A DNA stretch of 64,000 bases, from positions 2,255 to 66,254 of the forward strand of contig NZ_SJSN01000004.1 in assembly GCF_004331675.1 (NCBI RefSeq), in the 5' to 3' direction. Origin of the DNA: Pedobacter frigidisoli (lineage in GTDB: Bacteria > Bacteroidota > Bacteroidia > Sphingobacteriales > Sphingobacteriaceae). The notes below the pieces were generated by a model, which ran no database searches, was not told the origin of the DNA, and saw only the letters and a list, made by a program, of their open reading frames with translations. Both the position numbers and the translations under genes were made by a program. This document shows, piece after piece, positions 45,406 to 54,274 of the stretch. Position 1 is the stretch's first letter. The number at the start of each line of letters is the position of its first letter.

Positions 45406-46878
45406 CTATTCTTCTAAACGAGGAAGCATAAACCAAAAACTGGCGCCTTTGCCTGGTGAACTGTCTACACCAATGGTTCCATTATGCTTCTTGATTATCT
45501 CTGCCGAAATATAGAGCCCAAGGCCTAAACCTGATACCTGCGCTCCACTATTGTCCACACGGTAGTAGCGGTCGAACAAATGTCGCTGTTTTTCTTTGGA
45601 TATGCCCAGCCCATTATCAATCACCGTAACTTTAATGCATTTCTCCAACTGTTCAACAAGGATTCTTATGTTTTTTGATTTGGGGGCGTACTTGACAGCG
45701 TTATTGACAAAATTTGTGATCACCTGCGATATCCGGTCCTGGTCGGCATATGTTTTAAGCGACACATCACCTTCAAATACGATCTTGTGCAGGTCTTCAT
45801 TGAGGAGGCTGCAGCTGTCCTCTATAGTTTCGAAAATGTAAAAATCCGTTTTGTTCAAATGGAGCTGTCCATTTGACATCTGGCTTGCATCTAAAAGATC
45901 AGAGATAAGTGTGGTAACCTTGCCTGCGGTTCTGGAAGCCTGGTCAATAAGACTGATTACTTTCTTGGACTGTATTTCAGGCTTAAGCCTATCCAGTAAC
46001 TGTAGCGAAGCCTTTAAGCTGGTCACCGGCGTCTTTAGCTCATGGCTGGCAATACTTATAAAATCATCCTTTTTCTGAAGGGCCTTCACGTGTTCATCGA
46101 TATTAAAGCAAGACCCAAACCATTTGTTAAGCTTGCCATATTCGTCTTTGTGTGGTGCACCCTTGATCAGGTGCCACTTATGCGAGCCCGGCTCCCCCTC
46201 TAGCCTCAAGGTAACATTCAGCTCCGTTCCCTTGTTAAAGCTATTGTGCCATTGGTCAATAAACAATCTTCGTTCTTCAGGGTGAATCCTGAGCAGTAGG
46301 CGCGGGGGATGGACAATCCGGCGTTCAATGTTAAAGTACTGAAAAAAGCGTTCGTTGAGGTAATCTATGCGACCATCGGCATCAGCTTTCCAGATAATCT
46401 CTGGAATGAGGTCTGCCAGAAAAGCAAACCTTCTTCTCTCCAAGTCTGCCTGTTTTTTCGCGGTAACCAGTTCTTTTTCGAATTGCTTACGGTCCGTAAT
46501 TTCATAAAGTGCCGCATTGATCGCCGCAATTCTATTTTCATTGTCCCTAATAGTTGTTGCGCTCAGCAGAATAGGAAAGATTTTACCTTCTTTTCCAATC
46601 AGCTCATAACTAAGTTCCTTTACCTTTCCATAAACATTGATCATAGGACGGAAGAACATTTCAAAATGCATATTGCCGCCTTTTGAAATAAGATCGGAAA
46701 ACTTTTTTTTGAATAGGAGATCCTCTTCCTGCTCCCCTAGCCATTCCAATAATGTCTGATTGACCTTAATTATCGTCCCATCTGGGAAGAACGATACATA
46801 ACCACATGGCGCATACTGATAGAGTGCCTCTATATCAATCAGTGATCCAATATTTTCCCTATTATATGCTGTCGACAA
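45406..46878 (-). CDS. PAS-domain sensor histidine kinase next to an RsbQ-like hydrolase
   Basis: The 490-residue soluble protein has two PAS domains: PAS 1 about residues 15-130 (YQYAPCGYVSFFPDGTIIKVN) and PAS 2 about 150-262 (FLADLIPEIIWKADADGR). HisKA has His279 in SIASHELKTPVTSL, and HATPase carries VIDNGLGISKEKQ and GLGLGLYISAEII at about 380-485. There are no membrane segments and no receiver. The gene starts 12 bases after the stop of the RsbQ-like hydrolase gene, so the two are co-transcribed. In Bacillus the hydrolase RsbQ signals to the PAS domain of the phosphatase RsbP. Here a kinase takes the second place. No response regulator is adjacent. Confidence 0.92.
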   Translation of the reverse strand: MSTAYNRENIGSLIDIEALYQYAPCGYVSFFPDGTIIKVNQTLLEWLGEQEEDLLFKKKFSDLISKGGNMHFEMFFRPMINVYGKVKELSYELIGKEGKIFPILLSATTIRDNENRIAAINAALYEITDRKQFEKELVTAKKQADLERRRFAFLADLIPEIIWKADADGRIDYLNERFFQYFNIERRIVHPPRLLLRIHPEERRLFIDQWHNSFNKGTELNVTLRLEGEPGSHKWHLIKGAPHKDEYGKLNKWFGSCFNIDEHVKALQKKDDFISIASHELKTPVTSLKASLQLLDRLKPEIQSKKVISLIDQASRTAGKVTTLISDLLDASQMSNGQLHLNKTDFYIFETIEDSCSLLNEDLHKIVFEGDVSLKTYADQDRISQVITNFVNNAVKYAPKSKNIRILVEQLEKCIKVTVIDNGLGISKEKQRHLFDRYYRVDNSGAQVSGLGLGLYISAEIIKKHNGTIGVDSSPGKGASFWFMLPRLEE

Positions 46879-46889
46879 TTTTCGGTCTA

Positions 46890-47690
46890 TTAATTATTAT
46901 TCAGATATGCCTTTATCGCCGCAATCGTTTCTTCAGGTTCGCTGATATGTGGGCAATGTCCTGTGGCTTTCATTACAACAAGCTGATTGCCCTTAAGGTT
47001 TGCGTGGATGTAATCGCCAACCTCGAGGGGGGCAATTATATCATCTGAGCATTGTAAGGTAAGGCTTTCGACATTTACGTCGTTGAGATCCCTACGGTTA
47101 TCGGAAAAGAAGGTAACCTTTGCAAATTGCCGGGCTATGTCCGGATCGGTAGAACAGAAACTGCTCGTCAGAAATTCTCCGAGTTCCGGTCTATCTACAT
47201 TCCCCATGATTGCCGGGGCCAGTGCGCTGGACCAGCCAAGATAGTTATGGTCCATAAACTCGAAAAGTGCTTCAAGGTCACGCCGTTCAAATCCGCCCCT
47301 ATACCCCTCCTCATTGAGGTAATGGGGAGAAGGACTGATAAAAATAAGTTTTTCAAAAAGTGCAGGATTAATCTTTGCCGCCAGGAGGCCGATCATGGCA
47401 CTAACGGAATGACCTATAAAAACAGAGCCCAGAATGCCGAGCTCAGCGCAGACTTCCAAAATATCCTGTGCATATCCGTTAAGTGTAGCATATCTCACTT
47501 GGTCATATTGGCTAAGATCAGATTGCCCAGAGCCGACATAATCAAACAGGACAAGTTTATACTCATCGGTAAAGGCATCGATAATAAACTTCCAGGAGTT
47601 CTGATCACAGCCAAAACCGTGGGCAAAAACTATTACCTTTTGGCCATGCCCGATAACATTTACGTTATTTCTTTTTAATGGGGATTTCAT
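46890..47690 (-). CDS. rsbQ-like: RsbQ-like alpha/beta hydrolase signalling protein
   Basis: The 266-residue protein is very like RsbQ of Bacillus subtilis in key segments: FDYVGSGQSD, IGHSVSAMIG with nucleophile Ser95, SPSPHYLNEEGYRGGFE, STDPDIARQFAKVTFFSDNRR, LQCSDDIIAPLEVG with Asp217, and GHCPHISEPEET with His245. This family also includes the plant KAI2/D14 hormone receptors, which bind and slowly hydrolyse a small ligand. There is no signal peptide. The gene is followed after 11 bases by the PAS histidine kinase, which suggests it supplies a ligand-dependent signal to the kinase PAS domain. That the partner is a kinase and not a PP2C phosphatase is the unusual part. Confidence 0.92.
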   Translation of the reverse strand: MKSPLKRNNVNVIGHGQKVIVFAHGFGCDQNSWKFIIDAFTDEYKLVLFDYVGSGQSDLSQYDQVRYATLNGYAQDILEVCAELGILGSVFIGHSVSAMIGLLAAKINPALFEKLIFISPSPHYLNEEGYRGGFERRDLEALFEFMDHNYLGWSSALAPAIMGNVDRPELGEFLTSSFCSTDPDIARQFAKVTFFSDNRRDLNDVNVESLTLQCSDDIIAPLEVGDYIHANLKGNQLVVMKATGHCPHISEPEETIAAIKAYLNNN

Positions 47691-47785
47691 GATGGCAGAA
47701 ATGATTAAGGCTCAAAGGTACCAAATATAAACTATTTAGATGTGTGGCATAAAACATATGAGCAGGAGAAGCTAGAAAATCAAAA

Positions 47786-48079
47786 TCACTGGAAATCGGA
47801 GAATTTGATACGCTCAGGGTGATCCCTTTCCACAACGGAGATGAGTAGCTCATTTGGCGTAAGCACCAGCAATTCCACCGCACCAGCTTGCAGCACTTCT
47901 GCAATCTGAAAAAGACGCACTAAGGTGAGCTGTGCATGTCCCATTTCAATTTTACTATAGCCATTCTGGCTGACCTCGATTTTGGATGCAACATAATTCT
48001 GGCTAAAGCCACGGTATAGCCGCAGGTTTTTTATGTTATGTATCAAATTCTGATTTTCAGGGCGCAGTTTACTATTCAT
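47786..48079 (-). CDS. XRE-family helix-turn-helix regulator
   Basis: Starting at the Met at 48079 gives about 97 residues with an XRE domain: NLIHNIKNLRLYRGFSQNYVASKIEVSQNGYSKIEMGHAQLTLVRLFQIAEVLQ. Longer starts in the same frame (48094 or 48157) are possible. Two GTATAC palindromes just upstream may be its operators. It lies about 95 bases upstream of the RsbQ-like gene on the same strand and could control it. Confidence 0.85.
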   Translation of the reverse strand: MNSKLRPENQNLIHNIKNLRLYRGFSQNYVASKIEVSQNGYSKIEMGHAQLTLVRLFQIAEVLQAGAVELLVLTPNELLISVVERDHPERIKFSDFQ

Positions 48080-48098
48080 AAAACAATTATTCATTATT

Positions 48099-48142
48099 TG
48101 TATACTTAAAAATCCGCGAGGGATTTGTTTAAAATGTATACA
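48099..48142. promoter_or_regulatory. Two GTATAC palindromes, candidate XRE operator
   Basis: GTATAC occurs at 48100-48105 and 48136-48141, each extended to TGTATAC, 36 bases apart. Between them AAATCC-GCGAG-GGATTT forms a perfect 6-bp inverted repeat. The cluster lies directly upstream of the XRE regulator start and would fit autoregulation. Function is inferred. Confidence 0.4.
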
Positions 48143-48281
48143 TAGGATGTCTCTCAAAGGGTTCAGCCAAACAATTCTATAGGTCTTATGCCATCAAGCA
48201 ACTCACCATGAGGTTTCTTCTCATGAATAAAATAATTCAACAAGTCAATAAGCAGCAATCTTCGGTTTTTATAAAATTCTA

Positions 48282-48488
48282 TTAGTTGGCTTTCTTAAGG
48301 ACCTGTATAATTTCAACTGCCCGTAAGCCTTCTGTCGTTAGGACGATCTTAAAATTCACTTTCTCCCCCAATTCCGGTTTATCAACAAAACCCTCATGCG
48401 TAAAATCAATATTTTGATCATTGTCATCCACGATAAATCCAATACCTGTTTTTATGTTGATGCTCTTAATCCTACCTCTTCTGATCAT
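48282..48488 (-). CDS. Cold-shock-like small OB-fold protein
   Basis: The Met at 48488 gives a 68-residue protein (MIRRGRIKSINIKTGIGFIVDDN...). A longer frame from 48515 adds nine residues. The pattern GRIKSINIKTGIGFIVDDNDQNIDFTHEGF resembles the cold-shock domain, with the first strand, a loop with Gly-Phe, and Asp/Phe residues. Its identity to CspA-type nucleic-acid binding proteins is only partial, and it lacks the clear RNP motifs, so it may bind RNA or have another role. Confidence 0.65.
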   Translation of the reverse strand: MIRRGRIKSINIKTGIGFIVDDNDQNIDFTHEGFVDKPELGEKVNFKIVLTTEGLRAVEIIQVLKKAN

Positions 48489-48764
48489 GTATGTTCCCAA
48501 AAAAAATACAACCACAAACTACCTCCTAATGTTTTTAAAACAGCAAAATTTAACAAAAATTCACATTTAGCTCAGGAGTATGACAGTTTCCTGTACAATG
48601 GATTTACACGCAGGTTCCACTAGAAATCCCGACAAGTGCTTAATAAGAATTATCAATTACCTGACATTAAGATATTTGTCCATGCATACATAGCAATTGG
48701 CTAGGTCTTGCTACGGTTCCATATGCACCTTGGGCGGCGCCTTCAAAAATGTGGTAGCCAGTTA

Positions 48765-48983
48765 TCAGTCATGATTTGTGAGCTCAATAAAACCGATATT
48801 ACAACAAATATATTGAGCCATAGTTCCTAGTACTATATTTGTGAAATAGTTGGTCTGGCTTTCTCCGCCCAGCTCATTGACAAGTAATCTGGTACGAATC
48901 AGCACAACATGAGCTGAAATAAGTTGCAGTGTAACCATGGAATGTTTTGTTGATAGAAAGTCCTTTAATAAGCCAAGCTCCAC
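48765..48983 (-). CDS. Short hypothetical frame in a decayed region
   Basis: This 72-residue frame (MELGLLKDFLSTKHSMVTLQL, then RTRLLVNELGGESQTNYFTNIVL) has protein-like composition but no known family. It lies in a stretch with no intact genes and may be a remnant. The surrounding bases from 48516 to 49246 show nothing else that can be supported. Confidence 0.3.
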   Translation of the reverse strand: MELGLLKDFLSTKHSMVTLQLISAHVVLIRTRLLVNELGGESQTNYFTNIVLGTMAQYICCNIGFIELTNHD

Positions 48984-49246
48984 TTATCTGTATGCCTAAA
49001 AGTGCCGGGAGCATCCATCTAATCTCTAAAGCCATTTTGTTTTGACAAATGCAGTTGCTTTATTTGAAATGTTGACAGATAACGGATAACCCTTAAAGGA
49101 TGTTAGATTTTTTCCCTGATGTTATTAACGCATCGTCCCTGCAAACGACTATCACATACCGACATTTTTTTTTGAACATTATTTCAAGTGGCAGATCGTA
49201 TTGCTCTCTTTGGTTTTATCCAGCGCATCGGGAAAATGAAGGATAC

Positions 49247-49498
49247 CTAGAGTGGCGAAGTTGCCTTGATGCAATAGCTGATTCTTGCGCCCCCATTAAC
49301 TGCAGTTAACAAAATATGATCTACTGTGCCCGGCAAACCAGACCAGATAATGTCCTTGTCTGCCTTCACCATAGCCATAACTTTCTAATAGGATTCCTCG
49401 TTAGGGATTATGGCTCCCTTTGCGTCAGCCATATAACGTAAGTATAAACCCGCAGATCCCTGCGGACCCCGTTCAAGAAAATTGATCATGAATTCCTG
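49247..49498 (-). pseudogene. Unrecognised gene remnant with in-frame TAG
   Basis: From 49498 the frame reads EFMINFLERGPQGSAGLYL, RYMADAKGAIIPNEESY, then TAG (49385-49387), then KVMAMVKADKDIIWSGLPG and TVDHILLTAVNGGARISYC, ending at 49247. Both halves are in the same frame and have coherent composition, so one nonsense change (perhaps CAG to TAG) breaks the gene. The family is not recognised. Confidence 0.55.
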
Positions 49499-49529
49499 GT
49501 TATAATGGCAAAGTATTTAGCCTTCCAAT

Positions 49530-50064
49530 CTAAATTTCGGTGCTCATCAAAATCGGAGTCTGTGTGGGATAACTGTAGGTATCACTCGCTTTATAAACCT
49601 GATCAATATTATTCCATATTTTGGTCGCGGATGGCCAATAAATCATTGTGGCAATAACATCTAGCTTACTATCACGAAAAGTTGCCGCATCCGTACTGCT
49701 CCGGGAATAATCCAGTCCTCCCCTTTTCCCGGCCCGCCAGCGATGGGATTAACCATGGTTAACTTATAGGGACCTTGAAGCTGATAGGCTGTGGTAAATA
49801 TTGAAAACCACAAATTAATTATGGATAATTCAAACCGGTCCCATGGTTTTTGGCCAGTTAGCTTTTTCCGATGCCGGATCGAATATAGGTTTCACGTTAT
49901 TTGTTAAGGTATTCTGATTTCCAATCGCACTGGTTCGTTTTCCGGTAATCTAACCTTTGGTTGCTAAGCAAAATATCAGCATCAATATCAATAATAAACA
50001 TCTGTTCTTCAAGTGGTCTCAGTTTTGGATAATCACCATCTCGAATATTGAGGTTATGATAGAT
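49530..50064 (-). pseudogene. Frameshifted gene remnant just downstream of locus 2
   Basis: Coherent protein segments occur in several frames over this stretch: DGDYPKLRPLEEQMFIIDID and NQRLDYR, then NTLTNNVKPIFDPASEKANW, then YQLQGPYKLTMVNPIAGGPG, and last GLDYSRSSTDAATFRDSKLDV with the ending YPTQTPILMSTEI (stop at 49530). At least two or three frameshifts separate them. The direction is the same as locus 2, and the gene would be its last member, after the esterase. The family is not recognised. Confidence 0.6.
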
Positions 50065-50119
50065 TGCAGAACATCCAGCGTTTTATTAATAGGCAGCACT
50101 TCTCACTAAAACGTTAGGG

Positions 50120-51541
50120 TCATTTCTCTGATGTAAAGGTTGCTGCAGGCAGCCCCTCCCTATTGAACAATGTGGCAGTACTGCCATCGCTCCATGCATA
50201 CCTGGCGTACACGGGATCAGTTATATTATGGTTACTTAAAATGACTTTTCTCTCCAATATTTTTATATCAGCTTTCATGAAAACCTTATCCTTACCCGCA
50301 ATCTCGAAATTATCTGGATTATTTCTGGACAGCACGAGGCCGGATCCCACCGATGTGAACTTAACGATTAAGCGGTTACCGATATGCTTAGCGCTTTTAT
50401 AAAGTGGACCTGACGGCACCTGTTTTAGATGATAATCATTGTTTAGAGCAAACCTCGCCAGCCGATCCCCGACTTCTTGCTTATAAGGGGGGTGGGCGGT
50501 TTTCAGATAACCGATATCAAGAGTAGTTACCATCCCCGATTTAGGCAGGTTGAGTCCATAACGCTGCGCATCCCTGAGCTTTTGGGACTGTTCTTTCTGG
50601 TCATCAGCTTTATAAAGATAAGGGGCTAACTGCACATAGTAAAATGGCAGCTCCTCATCCCAGCTATTTCGCCAGTCCTTGATGAGAGCGGGAAAAAGCC
50701 GTTTGTACTGTTCGGCCCGGCCAACGTTCGACTCTCCCTGATACCAGATTATGCCCTTAAAAGTATATGGAACAAGCGGATTGATCATCCCGTTAAAAAG
50801 TGCAGTCGGTGTATTACTGTCTAATTTAACACGATCCAGGGAATTGACGGTCTTATTAAAATCTCCAAATTTTTCCAGCATCGGTCTGCTGGTCCAAGCT
50901 TCAGCCGGTGTTCCGCCTATGGAGGATTGAACAATGCCGATGGGAACATGCAGCGTTTTGTGAAGTCTACGGGCATAGAAATATGCGGTTGCACTGAAAT
51001 TGCCTGCTGTCTCAGGAGACATTGATGTCCAAATAGCCTCAACAGTATTTAACGGTGTGGAGGCTATTTTAAAAGGAACTTTAAAGAACCTGATGTGAGG
51101 ATAATCAGCCATTTCGATTTCCTTTTTGGAATTGAGGATCGTATCACCGGGCGGCCAGCCTTTCAAAGGTATATCCATATTGGATTGACCTGACGCGAGC
51201 CAAACCTCTCCGATGAGTATATCCTTTATCAAAAGTTCAGTGTCAGGGTTTTTAATGGTTATAGTGTAAGGACCACCCGCAACGGGTGTCTTCAACTTCA
51301 AACGCCAGCTCCCTTTTGCATCCGCTATGGTTGACACCCGTTTGCCCCAGTCTGCCAACACCGTAAGTCTTTCCCCTGGCCCACATTTCCCCCATATATT
51401 GACTGAGCTCTTTTGCTGTAAGACCATGTGATCGGAAAATAAAGCCGTCACGCTCAACGGTTCACCAGCCCTTGCCGAGACGGGCATAAATACGGAACAA
51501 AAACTCAAAACCAAGAAAGTGTAGACATATTTCATATTCAT
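50120..51541 (-). CDS. Sialate O-acetylesterase-like carbohydrate esterase
   Basis: This 473-residue protein has a signal peptide ending near residue 25 (PVSARAGEP). The SGNH-type nucleophile is Ser120 in SGQSNMD. The second conserved block is YQGESN near residue 272, and the C-terminal block with AHPPYKQEVGDRLAR supplies the His. Beta-sandwich parts flank it. It would remove acetyl groups from decorated glycans such as sialic acid, hemicellulose or pectin. It is the last intact gene of locus 2, 63 bases after the GH43 gene. Confidence 0.9.
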   Translation of the reverse strand: MNMKYVYTFLVLSFCSVFMPVSARAGEPLSVTALFSDHMVLQQKSSVNIWGKCGPGERLTVLADWGKRVSTIADAKGSWRLKLKTPVAGGPYTITIKNPDTELLIKDILIGEVWLASGQSNMDIPLKGWPPGDTILNSKKEIEMADYPHIRFFKVPFKIASTPLNTVEAIWTSMSPETAGNFSATAYFYARRLHKTLHVPIGIVQSSIGGTPAEAWTSRPMLEKFGDFNKTVNSLDRVKLDSNTPTALFNGMINPLVPYTFKGIIWYQGESNVGRAEQYKRLFPALIKDWRNSWDEELPFYYVQLAPYLYKADDQKEQSQKLRDAQRYGLNLPKSGMVTTLDIGYLKTAHPPYKQEVGDRLARFALNNDYHLKQVPSGPLYKSAKHIGNRLIVKFTSVGSGLVLSRNNPDNFEIAGKDKVFMKADIKILERKVILSNHNITDPVYARYAWSDGSTATLFNREGLPAATFTSEK

Positions 51542-51604
51542 TTTAATTTATTGATATCAAACGATTTTAGTTCATCAAAACAGGCAATCAGGCAGGGATT
51601 GGAT

Positions 51605-53188
51605 TTAATTTAATCCCTGGTATTGAAAGTTCCTGAATTGGACTTCTCCCTCACCTGTGGCAAACAAAGCTGGGCGGAGATACCCCCAGTCACCAAGTAT
51701 GTTATGGTGGTAGCCTGATATCTCGGTGACAAAATCCATTCTTGTCCATTCTTTTCCGTCCAGGCTATAATAGCATAAAAAATCATGATGATCGTTCACC
51801 AACCGCAGAAAGACGCTATCCTGGCTTATCCCAGAAACCATCCTGCCCCTGCCACCATTATAAAGCCGATAAATAGCATCATCGGTAAATTCAAGGCCAA
51901 CATAATATTTGGAATTGTAATACAAAACCAGGCCTCCTTTGGCACCCAAAGTACCCTTAGAAATATTAACGGTTACCTCATAAGAGTTATTTGCAGGCAT
52001 TAGGGTGAGTGGTTGTGTATTTTCTATAGAACTTCCTGTTCCTTTAATGGACAGTGAATTGTTCCCCACGTTGAAACTTGCCGTATTCCGGTTTTTAAGA
52101 ATGTTCCACTGGCCTTTTAACCGGGTTCCCGCAAAATCGTCGGATAAACGATCATTGCCTGAAACCGCTTTCCCCACCGGCTTTTTTAAGGGCTTTGCGG
52201 GATCGGCGCCTTTTGGTACTTTGAACCAACCGTCATTCGTCCATTCAATCGGTGAAAGCAATATCTGCCTGCCCAGGGTCCTGTCAGCAGCTTCGAAGCC
52301 ATGGAAGATCATCCACCATTTTCCGTCAGGCGAATCAACGAGGGTACCGTGCCCAGTAGATGCCCATTTATTACTCCTCTCAGCATTTCTGACAATAGGA
52401 TTGTAGGGGCTGTTTTCCCAGGGGCCAAAGGGTGTTTTGGAACGCGCTGAAACCACCATATGGCTCGTAGGCGGCCCAGCTGTCCCACCTTGCGCAGCGG
52501 TCATGTAATAATATCCGTTCCGGTATGTCAGTTTTGGTGATTCCAGGCAAAAACATTCGGTAATCCAGTCTTTGGGATATTGCCAGCCCTCATAAATCCT
52601 CTTTTCAGGTCCGGTAACGCTCATTCCGTCGTCAGATAAGGGGGCCATTCGTCCGTCGTTAAGATATAGATAACGCTTACCGTCCGGGGTTGCCAGGTGT
52701 CCGGGATCTATTCCGCCAATCTTTAAATCAACCGGCTTGCTCCATGGCCCTGCCGGATTTATAGCAGTAACTACCCAATTTTTGCCACCTGCGGGGAAAT
52801 AAATATAAAATCTGTCTTTGAATTTAATGATGTCCGGTGCCCACACGCCCCCTACAAATTCTGTTAGTGCATTGGCGATCGGTGCCCAGTTTACCAGATC
52901 TTTTGAGTGCCAGACGGTCAATCCCGGAATGTTATCAAATGAGGAATGTGTTAAGTAGTAATCTTCTCCGTCCCTAACAACAGAGGGGTCAGCGTAATTG
53001 CCCTTCAGTACGGGATTCAGATAAGTGCCGTTACCTAAGTCAGCAGAATACCGGTTCTCCACAGTTTTAATATGCTCCCTATTGCTTTGGCTATAAGCGC
53101 TAAATTGTAGAAACAAAAGTAATCCGCAGGTAAGTGATGTTGTAATTGGAGTTTGCATGTATTGAATAATTAATTTAATCTTGGTCAT
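51605..53188 (-). CDS. GH43 arabinofuranosidase/xylosidase-type enzyme
   Basis: The 527-residue protein has a signal peptide (cleavage near residue 34). The five-bladed GH43 propeller is at about 55-330. The three catalytic residues are visible: Asp67 (YADPSVV) the base, Asp161 (GGIDPG) the pKa modulator, Glu216 (LESPKL) the acid. A C-terminal concanavalin-like domain (about 350-527) is of the type fused to GH43 xylosidases and arabinofuranosidases. The exact sugar is not fixed by the sequence. The gene lies between the DUF1735 lipoprotein and the esterase in locus 2, and its product is probably periplasmic or surface exposed. Confidence 0.92.
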   Translation of the reverse strand: MTKIKLIIQYMQTPITTSLTCGLLLFLQFSAYSQSNREHIKTVENRYSADLGNGTYLNPVLKGNYADPSVVRDGEDYYLTHSSFDNIPGLTVWHSKDLVNWAPIANALTEFVGGVWAPDIIKFKDRFYIYFPAGGKNWVVTAINPAGPWSKPVDLKIGGIDPGHLATPDGKRYLYLNDGRMAPLSDDGMSVTGPEKRIYEGWQYPKDWITECFCLESPKLTYRNGYYYMTAAQGGTAGPPTSHMVVSARSKTPFGPWENSPYNPIVRNAERSNKWASTGHGTLVDSPDGKWWMIFHGFEAADRTLGRQILLSPIEWTNDGWFKVPKGADPAKPLKKPVGKAVSGNDRLSDDFAGTRLKGQWNILKNRNTASFNVGNNSLSIKGTGSSIENTQPLTLMPANNSYEVTVNISKGTLGAKGGLVLYYNSKYYVGLEFTDDAIYRLYNGGRGRMVSGISQDSVFLRLVNDHHDFLCYYSLDGKEWTRMDFVTEISGYHHNILGDWGYLRPALFATGEGEVQFRNFQYQGLN

Positions 53189-53257
53189 GGTAATATTAAT
53201 AATAAAAGGGGGCCTTACCGGCTGGGGCCAGGTACAAATGCCGGCAAGGCCACACTT

Positions 53258-54247
53258 TTAGAAAGCGTAAAGTTCTGCCAAATGGGTTACGCCAGAGCCG
53301 TAGGATGAATTAATGGTAATCTTAAAATACCTGGCCTGTTTACTATAGGCTGACGGAAAAAAAACGGATTGTAAAGCCTGGCTATTCGCTAGGTTCAATG
53401 TTCCATAATCTGTCCATGTAACATTATCGGTACTTAATTTCAGGTTCACCTCATTGGGCTTGCCATCGTCACCGCTCTGCCTTGCCAAAAACGACAGTCC
53501 GTGAAATGTTTTAAGCTCACCCATGTCGATTGTCAGATAATGTGGGGGTGAAGCTGTCCCGTTCTGCCACTGGGAATGCCAAAAAGTTGTGTTTGCCCCA
53601 TCCAGCACAAACACCGCGCGTCCATTGTTCGGACCTTCACCATTTGCCTCCTGAGAGGAGAAATCCACAATACTAAATTTTGAGCGGTCAAAGTTCTGGT
53701 AGTCGGCAAGATCAGGCAAAGCTCTGACAACATAGTAAACTGTTTTTAGCGATTCACGTACTTTCACAGTTGGACTGGATAGTGTCACCGGTAACAGATA
53801 GGTTGTAAAAGCTGTCATTGCGCCGCTGCCCGTTGTTTTAAAACTTATCTTCAGGGGTTCGGTCCCCAATTTTCCCTGTGGGATTACCGAGTTTGTAGAT
53901 GACATACTGTAAGAAGCAGCCGGCAAGACCTGATAACTAGTTTTATTGGCAGCATTATAGGTCGCTACCAAAGAATTATCTACAGCAAATGAAACTGGCA
54001 CATCTGTGTCCGGATATCCATAACCACCATAGTCTGCTCCAAAAACAACAGTCTGTATTAGGTTTTCCTTAACTTTTAAGTTGGTAGTCACCGGCCCGTT
54101 TATGCCTTGGGGCATATATACATTGATATAACTTTCCAAGGGCTGATCGGGAAGATCAACATTATCCTTGCAACCGAACCATGCGGCTGAGCTTACTAAT
54201 CCCAACAGGAAAAGTAATGCTTTATATTTTCTCTGAATTATCATCAT
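53258..54247 (-). CDS. DUF1735/discoidin surface lipoprotein of locus 2
   Basis: The 329-residue protein has a lipoprotein signal with Cys26 (AWFGCKDN). A DUF1735 domain covers about residues 35-170 (VYMPQGINGPVTTNLKV, VPVSFAVDNSLVATYN), and a discoidin-like F5/8 type C domain covers about 195-329 (FWHSQWQNGTASPPHYLTIDMG, ARYFKITINSSYGSGV). Such proteins are accessory surface glycan-binding components of SusC/D loci. It follows susD after 27 bases. Confidence 0.88.
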   Translation of the reverse strand: MMIIQRKYKALLFLLGLVSSAAWFGCKDNVDLPDQPLESYINVYMPQGINGPVTTNLKVKENLIQTVVFGADYGGYGYPDTDVPVSFAVDNSLVATYNAANKTSYQVLPAASYSMSSTNSVIPQGKLGTEPLKISFKTTGSGAMTAFTTYLLPVTLSSPTVKVRESLKTVYYVVRALPDLADYQNFDRSKFSIVDFSSQEANGEGPNNGRAVFVLDGANTTFWHSQWQNGTASPPHYLTIDMGELKTFHGLSFLARQSGDDGKPNEVNLKLSTDNVTWTDYGTLNLANSQALQSVFFPSAYSKQARYFKITINSSYGSGVTHLAELYAF

Positions 54248-54274
54248 TAGAAATTTTTCATTAAAAGGGGAAGA

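Noticed and set aside
48396..48623. Plus-strand frame opposite the cold-shock-like gene
   Set aside because: Antisense to a gene with family-like pattern and of poor composition.
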